From Serripes groenlandicus (lineage: Eukaryota; Mollusca; Bivalvia; Cardiida; Cardiidae): a stretch of DNA of 64,000 nucleotides. The DNA is taken from positions 32,293,408 through 32,357,407 of the forward strand of contig JASEVX010000006.1 in NCBI GenBank assembly GCA_031761405.1. Direction: 5' to 3'. Below the pieces are notes generated by a model. The model saw only the letters and a program-made list of their open reading frames with translations. It did not search any database and was not told the origin of the DNA. The position numbers were made by a program, and so were the translations under genes. Position 1 is the first letter of the stretch. Each line of letters starts with the position of its first letter. This document shows positions 29,563 to 40,069 of this stretch, one piece after another.

Positions 29563-29735
29563 TCCCCAAACTTCCTAGGCTACGCTTTTTTATAGGTTGG
29601 TTTACGGCCATGACGACCCGATTCATCAAAGCTCAGGAAAAAAGTTCACTTTTCCCCAACTTCCTCGGCTACGCTTTTTTAATTGTTTGGTTTACGGCCC
29701 TGACGATTCATCAAAGATCAGAAAAAAAGTTTCGG
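29563..29735. repeat. Two-copy ~85-bp tandem repeat
   Basis: CTTTTCCCCAAACTTCC...GGCTACGCTTTTTT...TTTACGGCC...GATTCATCAAAG occurs twice with few differences. Confidence 0.8.
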
Positions 29736-30369
29736 TGGATGTTTTTGCCTATTTATAAAATTCTGTTTTAATTGTAAACTTAAAACGTACCTCCCCATAC
29801 AGTATGTTGATTCAGACCATTGTATTCTTGCTATATCTTGACTATATATGTGATCTTTTTCTTTTAATTTCTTAAATGCTCAATTTTGATAATAAAAATC
29901 TTTGGACTTGTTAAAATTACTTTATATTTGTGTTTATATACTCCCGGTTTTGTTATCATACTTCTGCTCAACTGGAAGTAGAATAGACTCCTCCCTCACC
30001 TTCCAAAGCTTGTGTCACACTTAACTTATAACTAGAGGCATTAAACCTTCAGTTAATATCTGTTAATATTTCAGCACCTATTTTTTTTTTATCTAATTGA
30101 TCTAGTAAAAGCAGATTTAAAACCGTTTATTGGTAACCATTAAGAAACTTCAGCTTATATGACACATTATAGTTGCAGTCAATGTTAAGCAAACTGTAAA
30201 CTAAATGGTTTCACGACTAACCGTGTCATTTCACGACTAAACTTCACATGCTGAATATCACATAGATCGTAGCATATAAAACTAATCCCTAGGTCAAAAT
30301 TGACCCTTTCTGCTCTTGATAACCTTTTATTATAGACTATGGTAGCCAGTTAAGCAATATCGGCACATC

Positions 30370-30482
30370 TTGGTCTTCTTGTTTAAAATAAAGGAACATT
30401 TGACCTTCTTGTTCAAAATAAAGGGACATTTGGCCTTCTTGTTCAAAATAAAGGGACATTTGACCTTCTTGTTCAAAATATT
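30370..30482. repeat. 31-bp tandem repeat, about 4 units
   Basis: Units read TTGACCTTCTTGTTCAAAAT then AAAGGGACAT. Confidence 0.85.
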
Positions 30483-30617
30483 TACATCCTGTCTGTTTGC
30501 ACAGGTTATTTAAATGTACTGAACTGCATCTTCTTCATTTAAGCCAATCTTCAAAATCATGCGCGCCGTCTCTGATGTATCTTTCGAGGAAAGAGTTCAG
30601 CTATCATGTAAACGATA

Positions 30618-31110
30618 TAACCATTTCCCGCTTACACACGCATGTGCAGCAGACGACATTTGAAAACATCATGACCAAAAGAAGAAATTGGTTATCGTTG
30701 GCAATTTCTTTTTTTTTGCTACAATGTTTTCAACTCCTTTCAATAATCATAATTTTATTTACAGTGATTTGCATATGTTCTCCATATGTATTCTTAGTCG
30801 TCTATTTAGCACATATAATTAAGATTCTAAGACACGAATAATATAAGTCCAGTTTAACCATAACCCGCATTCAATCGCATTTTTACCATCCTGCAACAGA
30901 CGACTTTTGACCATCCTGCAACAGACGACTTTTGACCATTCTGCAACAGACTTCTTTTGGAAACGCTCGGGCAGGGGGAGTAGTTTCTTTATCTGTCACA
31001 GTGTTTTTATTCAATAATTTTGCTGACATTAAAAGAGAATTCCCAAAGTTTGACAAAAGGTGTTCTTAGTCGTCTGCTGTCGTATGCGAGAAAGGATTAT
31101 GTATTACGTA
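30618..31110. repeat. Degraded hairpin MITE copies
   Basis: CATGTGCAGCAGACGACATTTGAAAAC, the inner palindrome AAGAAGAAATTGG...GGCAATTTCTT and, further on, two direct copies of CCATCCTGCAACAGACGAC show one or two rearranged members of the TTAA-inserting MITE family. Confidence 0.55.
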
Positions 31111-31260
31111 TACTACTATTGAGCGTAATGCTTCTGCTTTTATATATATTTTTTCATCTCTGGCATAAACCAATTGTTTGTTTACATTCTATACTCATCA
31201 TGTTGTATAGTATTTATTATTCTCTGCCAATCGACCGATGCCATCAGGGTAGGAATAATT

Positions 31261-31521
31261 GAGCCATTCCACGAGAAAACCAACATTATGGCCTCTGCGT
31301 AATGTATCGACCCAGATTAGCCTGTGCGGACTGCACAGGCTAATCCGGGCCGACCCATTCCGTCTCTGGGAGAAAAAGGTATAGAGTAATGATTAATGAA
31401 ACAGAAAATCCACAGGTGGCGAAACGTTTCTATCCGGGTTAGCCTGCGCGGCATGCTTAAGCTGATCCGGGTCGATACTTTACGCAGATTCTACAATGTT
31501 GGTTTTCTCGCGGGACGACTC
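31261..31521. mobile_element. 261-bp inverted-repeat MITE, GAGAAAACCAAC family
   Basis: The end GAGCCATTCCACGAGAAAAC continues through GCGTAATGTATCGACCC and returns inverted as GGGTCGATACTTTACGCAG ... TTGGTTTTCTCG. The middle has another hairpin (TTAGCCTG..GCACAGGCTAA). Related copies are at 34280 and 13063. Confidence 0.75.
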
Positions 31522-31617
31522 AAATATTAAATGCATTTCTTATTATATTTACCACCATATAGGGGTCCAGATAAGAAGGGGTTCACAGCTCTTTTCCCCA
31601 CACTATCTGTATTATTA

Positions 31618-31702
31618 TCCAACCAAACCCTTTGATGCGGGTACTCAAAAGAATGGTCTCACTGAGGCGATTCTTTTGAGTACCCACAGCATAGGGTTAG
31701 AA
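31618..31702. repeat. Short palindromic repeat, copy 2
   Basis: GGGTACTCAAAAGAAT and GATTCTTTTGAGTACCC face each other around CTCACTGAG, bounded by AACCCTTTG / CATAGGGTT. It resembles 9600-9692. Confidence 0.6.
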
Positions 31703-31929
31703 GATCAAATACTATTTTTAGCTCTGATGGTCCATAGCAGTTTTAATGATTTTAAAGTGACCCTACACTTATTTCTATTTTGTATACTAAGACGAATGTT
31801 TAGTTTATACGTAATAAAATAACGTTTATGGTAAAGACGATGGCTAAAAAAAACCTTTCTTCAAGCGACGTGTGTCTCTCCCAATGTTGACTCCCATCTA
31901 TACATTCTGGCCACATGGTAAAGATTTTT

Positions 31930-32005
31930 CAGGTTTGTGTCACTATGGTTTCAAAGTCGTCTGCTGCAGATTCGATGTATGTGGGAAAGGGGTTCATCGA
32001 ATGAG
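31930..32005. repeat. Half hairpin MITE
   Basis: CAAAGTCGTCTGCTGCAGATTCG followed by GTGGGAAAGGGGTT is the right end of the TTAA-inserting family. Confidence 0.5.
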
Positions 32006-32214
32006 CAATTGCTCATTTTATATAGCCGTATTACAAGTAGGACAATCATCTATTTGTACACAGTCTCGCGTTCATTAAAACTTAAACCGAACCATGTTTA
32101 GCGAAATCGTAGCGTGTTGATTGTTTTTATGTTAAAATCGACTTGAATTGAGTATTCTCCCCTTTGCGGTAAAGGTTACAGGTGTAGCCGCTTACAACTG
32201 ATGCATCTCTGTCA

Positions 32215-33662
32215 GGATGAATAATACCGGTAGTACTGGTAATTTACCAAGGTAAGGCTGTGTTATAAATAATACCGATAGTACTGGTAATTTACCCCAG
32301 TTGTGCTGAGTTATAAATAATACCGGTTGAACTGGTAATTTACCCTGGTAATGCTGTGTAAGGATAAATAATACCGGTAGTACTGGTAGTTTATCCCGGT
32401 AATGCTGTGTTTTAAAAAATACTGGTAGTACTGGTAATTTATCCTGGTAATGCTGTGTTATAAATAATACCGGTATTACTGGTAATTTACCCCGGTAACG
32501 CTGTGTTTATAAATAATACCGGTAGTACTGGTAATTTATCCTGGTAATGCCGAGTTATAAATAATACCGGTAGTACTGGTAATTTATCCCTGTAATGCTG
32601 TGTTATAAATAATACCGGTATTACTGGTAATTTACCCCGGTAACGCTGTGTTTATAAATAATACCGGTAGTACTGGTAAATTATCCCGGTAATGCCGAGT
32701 TATAAATAATACCGGTAGTACTGGTAATTTATCCTGGTAATGCTGTGTTATAAATAATACCGGTAGTACTGGTAATTTATCCCGGTAAGGCTGTGTCAGG
32801 ATAAATAATACCGGTAGTACTGGTAATTAACCCTGGTAACGCTGTGTAAGGATAAATATACCAGTAGTACTGGTAATTTATCCCGGTAAGGCTGTGTCAG
32901 GATAAATAATACCGGTAGTACTGGTAATTAACCCTGGTAACGCTGTGTAAGGATAAATATACCAGTAGTACTGGTAATTTATCCCGGTAATGCTGTGTCA
33001 GGATAAATAATACCGGTAGTACTGGTAATTAACCCTGGTAAACGCTGTGTAAGGATAACTGGTAATTTACCCCGGTAACGCTGTGTAAGGATAAATATAC
33101 CAGTAATACTGGTAATTTATCCTGGTAACGCTGTGTCAGGATAAATAATACCGGTAGTACTGGTAATTTACTCCGGTAATGCTGTGTTATATATAATACC
33201 GGTAGTACTGTTAATTTACCCCGGTAACGCTGTGTTATAAATCATACCGGTAGTATACTGGTAATTTACCCTGGTAACGCTGAGTTATAAATCATACCGG
33301 TAGGATACTGGTAATTTACCCCGGTAACGCTGTGTTATAAATAATACCGGTAGGATACTGGTAATTTACCCCGGTAACGCTGTGTTATAAATAATACCGG
33401 TAGGATACTGGTAATTTACCCCGGTAACGCTGTGTTATAAATCATACCGGTAGGATACTTGTAATTTACCCCGGTAACGCTGAGTTATAAATAATACCGG
33501 TAGTACTGGTAATTTACCCCGGTAACGCTGAGTTATAAATAATACCGGTAGTACTGGTAATTTACCCCGGTAACGCTGTGTTATAAATCATACCGGTAGG
33601 ATACTGGTAATTTACCCCGGTAACGCTGTGTTATAAATACCGGCAGTACTGATAATTTACCC
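32215..33662. repeat. Satellite of ~48-55-bp units, roughly 28 copies
   Basis: Each unit contains ATACCGGTAGTACTGGTAAT, TTTA.CC.GGTAA.GCTGTGTTATAA. The unit includes short palindromes (ACCGGT, AGTACT). Unit variants (GTAGGATACTGG, GATAAATATACCAGTAG) cluster in blocks, pointing to local amplification. Confidence 0.9.
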
Positions 33663-33867
33663 AGGAAAACGCCGCGATACAACATATGTACTGTCATTAA
33701 CCGCGAAAAATACCACTCAAACAAATAAGCACATGTATGTTTATAAAAACTATATGTTAATTTGTTAATAAAATATGTTTAAACTAAACCACACCTAAGT
33801 CTTTCACTTGAAACCTGATTTCATTCAGATTGTAATTTGAGTAGATATTTTCTTCAATGAGTGGTTA

Positions 33868-34078
33868 AATCCTTTTACCAAATACAACACATCTGCAGCA
33901 GACAACTTTGAAAACATATTTGCAAACACGTGAAAAATCTTCAAAAAATGAGTGCTTATTAATAGTTGAAACAGTGTGGCAAAAGAAGAAATTGCTCCTT
34001 TATCCTTAAGCCACAATGTTTTCAAATGTCGTCTGCTGCCGAGGCGTCAGAAAGCATCTACATGTGTTAAAGGGTTAA
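33868..34078. mobile_element. Hairpin MITE (piggyBac-like family)
   Basis: It has TTAAATCCTTTTACC at the left, CTGCAGCAGACAAC and GTCGTCTGCTGCC inside, and TTAAAGGGTTAA at the right. Confidence 0.6.
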
Positions 34079-34279
34079 CTTATCTGATTTCTTTCTGATT
34101 GCAATTTGAGAAGATCTTTTCTTTAATGGGTGGGTTAAATCTAGGTCCAACTCCACACCTGATACGCTATTTTAGATTCTTACACCTTTTTTCCCAACAA
34201 CATTATCCCTGGAAGTCTATACCCTCTCAACATGATCAATTCCCCATTCCAATGCTTTCACGTTGGAGACAGAAGTTCA

Positions 34280-34538
34280 TAGCACCAACGAGAAAACCAA
34301 CAGTATGGCCTCTGCGTAATGTATCGACCAGATCAGCCTGCGCAGTCCACGCAGGCTAATCCGGGCCGAGACATTCCGTCTTAGGGGGGATAGAGTATTG
34401 AGTTATGATTCCTGAAATAGAAAATCCACAGGAAGCGAAAAGTGTGTGTTTCGGTTAGCCTGCGCGACATGCTTATGCTGATCCGGGTCGATGCTTTACG
34501 CAGAGTCCACAGTGTTGGTTTTCTCGTGGGACGGCTCA
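34280..34538. mobile_element. Inverted-repeat MITE, GAGAAAACCAAC family, second copy
   Basis: ACGAGAAAACCAACAGTATGG at the left and GTTGGTTTTCTCGTGGGACG at the right. The interior matches 31261-31521. Confidence 0.75.
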
Positions 34539-34780
34539 TCTCGAGGTAGAACTCCGGATCTTTTCCACACTTTCGGCACGAATACTGTAACCAGTTGCCG
34601 GAAGCAGCGCTAGCCGTTGAAGATGATCGATATTTTTTTCTAAGTTAAAAGAACTACTGTGCACTGATGTATAATAATTAAATATGTTCAAATGTTCAAA
34701 GTAAACTAAGAGCTTTCTGATGTGTACTTGAGGCTTCAGAAGTTATCTGTATCTGGGAACGACACCATATCAATCAAGAA

Positions 34781-34960
34781 TCCGCTGTGGCCGAGTGGTA
34801 AGCGTCGTGGATTTGGAATCGGGCGTCCCTGGTTCGATCCCCAGTGGCGTCGCGACGCTCTTGGTGGAGTGCCCTTGGTCAAGGCACAGTTTCCTGCCTG
34901 GTACTGGTTGGTTTACCCAGGGATAATGAAAAAGTGAACTGTCGTCCTGATGAAGATGAA
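34781..34960 (+). repeat. tRNA-derived SINE, 3' truncated
   Basis: The head carries CCGCTGTGGCCGAGTGGTAA (A box) and TGGTTCGATCCCC (B box). The body GGTGGAGTGCCCTTGG and CCTGGTACTGGTTGG matches the SINE at 9262-9487. It has a tRNA-Ser/Leu-like look but no cloverleaf good enough for a tRNA gene. Confidence 0.75.
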
Positions 34961-35189
34961 ATAATGTTTAATGAAACCAATTCCCCATCACTCCGTTTAC
35001 AACGGCATCCTGTTAGGGATAGTACATTTTTTTAAATGCGACAAAGTAAAATTCAAATATCGCATGTTTTATCCTTTGTTGACGTTAGACTATTAGGTAT
35101 GGTCCAATTTCTCCTTTTGCCAGACTTTATTTAAAAGCCGTCTGCTTAAGAGGCGTCAGAAAGCGTCTACAGCATGGGAAAGGTTTAAG

Positions 35190-35530
35190 GATCAGGATGG
35201 CGAAGAAAACCCCATATAAATGTACTTGCTCGGGAGCGGGAGGTCGGAAGTTCGATCCCCGGCCGGGTTAGACCAAAAACTTAAAATGGTATTAATGGCT
35301 TTCCCTCATTGGCTCTCAGGGTTGTGGGGTTAGTTTAAACTTATTTATTTTACATCGATTGAGGAACAAGCTTTAAGCTTATATTAATGATGTCTTCTTC
35401 CTGGAGACTTAACCAGTACTCGCGCCGTTTGTAAAGTCAGAAGTCGCTCATCACTGGTCTCGAACCCGGGACCTTTGGTACGAGAGACCGACGCTCTACC
35501 TCTGCACCACTGTCTTCCTTGTGGGTTGAG
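35190..35530. repeat. tRNA-like SINE pieces
   Basis: A B-box-like GAAGTTCGATCCCCGGCC (plus strand, about 35247-35264) is followed by a minus-strand head at about 35440-35525 with TGGTGCAGAGGTAGAGCG and CCCGGGTTCGAGACC. At 35605-35645 lies a plus-strand SINE tail (GTTGAAAGCGGCGTAAAG). Confidence 0.55.
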
Positions 35531-35649
35531 CATTACGACTGACTCGCTGGTATCAGGGTAAATTGACCAGTAAATTACACAGGAAACGCCTTGTTATAAG
35601 TGAAAGATTGTTGAAAGCGGCGTAAAGTACTATACAAACAAATAAATGG

Positions 35650-36480
35650 ACTTCGTGTTATAAATGAACACACAGAAACATAGTATAATCAAGACGTGTC
35701 AGAATTTAATCAAACCAATTTAATTGTTCAAATTGACGAAGACAAAAATAAAACACAAGTTAAACATGTTTTTAGCAAAGCATTTTGACCATCTTTTTAA
35801 AATAGTTCGAAGTGAATGCAATTTAAGTTCTTAGCAAGTAAATTAGTCCACAATCTAAAAGTAAAAGGCTATATGAGTGATGCAAAGGGATTATGAATCA
35901 TATGTTGACAATGAAGACGCTAGTGAGCCTGTGTATCTGCACAGTCAAACCAGATCAATGACTGTTGCCATACATGTATAAAGCCCGAAATATACAACCT
36001 TTCACAAAAACACTATTCAACTGTATCTCTATGTGACGTATCGTACAATTTCATTTTCACGATCCTACCAAACATCGAAAAGGACAATAATTGTGCGATG
36101 TATCGCAATTGTGAAGAAAACAAAATAATTAAAAAACAATTGTTTAATTTCTTAATGATCTAAGTAATGAACACATGAACATGACACATTTTAAAAAGAA
36201 CTTCAGTCAAGATATTCAATCCAAATGTAATTGCATGAACATGGGAATACATTGTGTTGGGACTCGTTTCTTCGACGGAGTTCAGCCCTCGCAACATTGG
36301 GCTACTCTGCCAAAGGAACTCGCCCATCACAATATTTTCCTTTACAGATGAAATAACCTTTACAAAGTTATACAAAGATCAAGTAAAGACTATACGCACA
36401 ATGTTAATTCAACAAATATATTCAAAACAAGGACAAAGAATCCCTACATTACAATAGTTTAACTGACAACCGGTATCCAT
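35650..36480. other. AT-rich, no feature seen
   Basis: No motif was recognised on either strand. Confidence 0.4.
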
Positions 36481-36485
36481 TACCC

Positions 36486-36558
36486 AGAGCACATTAGTAA
36501 CATTACATTAGTAACATTACATTAGTAACATTACATTAGTAACATTACATGAGTAACA
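36486..36558. repeat. 15-bp tandem repeat
   Basis: ATTAGTAACATTAC is repeated about five times. Confidence 0.85.
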
Positions 36559-37192
36559 TTACAATAAACTACCTGTAAACTTGTTTACATTCATTAGGGT
36601 AATATTCAATCTGACTAAAGTACACGATCTGACCAAATGTATGTGTAGCGTTAATAGGAGATGATTTTAATGAGATTGGGTAATATTTAACATAATTATA
36701 ATGGCAATCTAATATAACAAAAGGATCAAGCTAATAAAAAAAGAGCGCCGCAAGCGAACGCAAAGACTCGTTCTATTTTTTCTAAGTCGAAAAAGGGGCA
36801 TTACTGAATAATTATTAAAGCCAGAGTTATGTGACTTGGTATAGACATGCGTATTGTTCCTAGGAGCGGGTGTACCAAGTTTCATTTGCAAGTGTTGAGC
36901 GATTTTTGAGTTATGAGGTAAGTTTAAAGTTTTTTGACAACACAGACGACGCCAAGGGTATCACAATAGCCCGGATTTTTTTCTTTGAAAAAACAAACAA
37001 ACCAGACGACCTAAACATGGCTTATGCCTTTGTGGGACAATAGAAATTTGACCAATACAGAAAACGGGATGCAATGAAGAGACAGACAAGTAAATATTGA
37101 ACAAAGGCAAACATACATATACAAAATCAAAAAACATGTTACAATCAAGAGGGTATTTTAAGAAGAAGTACATTATATAAATAGCATATGGC

Positions 37193-37272
37193 AGCATGTT
37201 GTCAACCCGAGAGCAGAATGTCACCCGATGCGTAAGCCGAGGGTGACATTCTGTTTCGAGGGTTGACAATAT
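37193..37272. repeat. Long imperfect hairpin
   Basis: TGTTGTCAACCCGA and CAGAATGTCACCC pair with GGGTGACATTCTG and GAGGGTTGACAATA around a 15-nt loop. Confidence 0.7.
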
Positions 37273-37409
37273 CAATATATTATGTGTATAAGGGAGGCAA
37301 AAACGTCATTTTTTAGCTAAAATATTGAAGCAGTTATTTGCCCTTATATGACATTCAAAATATCACTGCGGTCACATGACCTGACAGTCAATTTTCGCTT
37401 GGTCACGTG

Positions 37410-37637
37410 TTAAACCGTTGCCACACATAGGAGCTTTCTGACTCCTCTGCAGCAGAAGACGTTTGAAAATATTGTGACAAAAGAAGAAATTGTTCATAAC
37501 AAACAATTTCTCCTTTTGCCACATTGTTTTCAACCTTTTCAGTAATTATACCTTCATATATAGATATTTTCCATATTTTTGACATAATGTTTTCAAAGTC
37601 GTCTGCTGCAGATATGTGGTATGTGGTAAAGGGCTAA
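37410..37637. mobile_element. Hairpin MITE (piggyBac-like family)
   Basis: CTGCAGCAGAAGACG, AAAAGAAGAAATTGTTC...CAATTTCTCCTTTTG, then GTCGTCTGCTGCAGATATGTGG and GGTAAAGGGCTAA. Confidence 0.65.
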
Positions 37638-38257
37638 ACTATAAAAAATAGCTAAATATTTGCTAACATACATCTGCTAATACATTTTAGTTTATGCAAT
37701 CAAAATATACAAGATTAGTTGTCTAATGACCATTGATTCACTTTTAATTTTATAGCTTAAATAATATGGTAATTATTTCAAAATACGTATCAGTTGTAGA
37801 CCTGAAAAATAACATATGGTCTAATGCATTAAATGGTTATATTTTGGGCAAAGTAATATAAACAGCATTCTTGTCGACTTCCATGTTATAAAGCTTTACA
37901 TGTTGTCTACCGGTTCCATTTCTACGACGAGTTTCAATTTCTAAAGGATAATTGTTTAATTTATTGCTGCTTAATTGTTTTCTCAGAGGTTATTAGATTG
38001 TTTTTATATATAAATATATAATACTTAAAAACAAATCAGTTTTGAAATAACAACGTATGACAATGTTGATATGTTTTATGTCCAGATCTGAATAAAATGA
38101 TCTTTCAATAAAGTCATGCATCAGAAGAAAATGGGGGTCTTTAATGCCAATACTCTTTTTCGATATCACAATGTCGAATTGTGGTAGAACTATTTGGACT
38201 TAACTTTTATAAGTGTTCAATTTTGCAATTACTGTCCATTTCATTTCAGTGGTAAGT

Positions 38258-38481
38258 TAAACCTTTCCCACATACAGACACGTTCTGTGCAAGCGTCTTT
38301 TGAAATAGTTTGTGGTCCAACTGGAAATTGGTCAAAATGAGCAATTTCTTAATTTGCCATAATGATATTTTCTTTTTTTCAATAGCTAAACTTTGATTCA
38401 TGGAGTTTTTCAACAGTTTTGCAATAATGTTTTTTCAAAGTCGTCTGCTGTAGATTTGTTTTGTTTTTGGGAAAGGGTTAA
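38258..38481. mobile_element. Hairpin MITE (piggyBac-like family)
   Basis: It runs from TTAAACCTTTCCCACATACAG to GGGAAAGGGTTAA, with a long spacer copy inside. Confidence 0.7.
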
Positions 38482-39147
38482 AAAGGCGATACTGTGACAG
38501 ACAGCAGAAGGAGTCACTTTCGCCTGATGCGACTCATTTTTACGACAAGCAGATTAGTTGAAATATCAATGACGTCACATAACAAAGTTGTAAACATTAT
38601 TTGAGCAAAGTATGCAGGAAATATTCATTTTGTTCAACATAAATGAAATTTTACTCATTACGGTAAAAATCATTTTCACGAAAAAGTGTAATTAACATAT
38701 TTTCACTAATACTTGTGCATCGGTGAAAACATTTATTGTAATTATTGTTAAGGATGATAAAACATCAATCACACCACTAAACCAAACACACACCTTTTAG
38801 AATAAATGGATCATCACAAATGCAAAAAAAAAAAAGCATTTAAAATACTATATAATAATAATAATAATATTAATAATAATACTATATTTTAAGAAGGTGA
38901 TTCATTTAGTGAGTTAACACTAGTCTCCCATGATGCCTTCTTAAACGATATCAGAATTACAAATACAATCATAATATAATTTCATTAGGAATCAAACAAA
39001 CAAACAATTAAAACATATGGACAGTTGAGTGTCAGCATTATAAATAGTAAGCTCTTTTATTAAAAAGATCTCTTCCCCCTCTCCTTTTCTCTCACACTGT
39101 CTATCCCTTTATCTCCTTTTCTATATATCTCTCCATCTATCTGTCTA

Positions 39148-39148
<1 letters not shown>

Positions 39149-39243
<95 letters not shown>
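39149..39243. repeat. (CT)n microsatellite, ~95 bp
   Basis: An uninterrupted CT run. The Arg-Glu-rich frame it opens on the other strand is an artefact. Confidence 0.95.
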
Positions 39244-39246
<3 letters not shown>

Positions 39247-39342
39247 AACTTAACATATAACTTGTTAGAAAGATACATTTTCCATTTATCTTTATATTTA
39301 TCCTTTCAAGTCCTTCTTAAAGTTTGAAAGAACGAAGGAGGA

Positions 39343-40068
39343 CTACGGTGTTTTATATTCGTTACTATCAATAACAATAACTCCAGGTTCGAAGTGTTTT
39401 TCTAGCTTTTGAAGTATTCGTTCAACATGCCTTGAACTATCACCATCTGCCGGCCAGAAGAGAATGATTCTAAAGCGATTGTAAATGTTTGCAGATGACT
39501 TCATGTTATTAATGATTGATTTCAAACCTTCCGAAACTTTGCTGTTTTTATCCCATGTCCCAACATATTGCTGTCATTTTCGTTTTGCATAACAAGCGTG
39601 TGTGCGCTCGATTTTGTGATATTGATAGTCGTATCATACAAAGAATGAACATACAGAGATCGAAAACTATGAAGTTTTTCCTCAACAACAGAAAGAATAT
39701 CAGAAGACCTACCGTCAGGATCAAAATAAAAAACTATCGTCCATTGAACAAATGCCAAATGTTCAATGTATTTCTTTCTGTCCATTTTAAAACTATCAAA
39801 ACAAAATGACCACCCTTAAAATCATTCACAGCAGCTTTGAGAGAAGCATACTGAGTTTTTGTAGGAGGCTGATCAAGTTCATTGGTAACAAGTTGTGTTA
39901 TATTGACATTGGTAACGTTCACATTTTTTCGTGTGTCCTGTTAGTCTTTCCCATATACTTTTCTGGGTATTTTTTTCTTTTAGGGTTTCGTGGGCGCACT
40001 GACATCCTCTGGTTTAACTGGCGGTTGCAGGGATTTCTTTGGATTCACACTTTTGAGTGAAGATGGAC
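39343..40068 (-). pseudogene. Coding-like patch, frameshifted, product not recognised
   Basis: Three minus-strand frames follow each other: about 39922-39734 (QPPTKTQYASLKAAVNDFKG), 39785-39522 (TIVFYFDPDGRSSDILSVVE) and 39525-39343 (RFRIILFWPADGDSSRHVER). The second and third share a pattern (I.F/W..DG.SS....I...E), hinting at an internal repeat. A 3' splice-like site (TATCTATTCACAG) stands at about 40067. Frame changes suggest decay or missed splice junctions. I do not recognise a family. Confidence 0.35.
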
Positions 40069-40069
40069 C

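Noticed and set aside
32215..33662. Regular repeat array resembling CRISPR
   Set aside because: The whole unit is repeated with no unique spacers and no cas genes, in a eukaryotic setting; it is a satellite.
34783..34850. Possible tRNA-Ser or tRNA-Leu gene
   Set aside because: A and B boxes are present, but the cloverleaf is poor, and a SINE body shared with 9262-9487 follows.
39060..39278. Arg-Glu-rich open frame on the minus strand
   Set aside because: It is the translation of a CT microsatellite and has no support as a protein.
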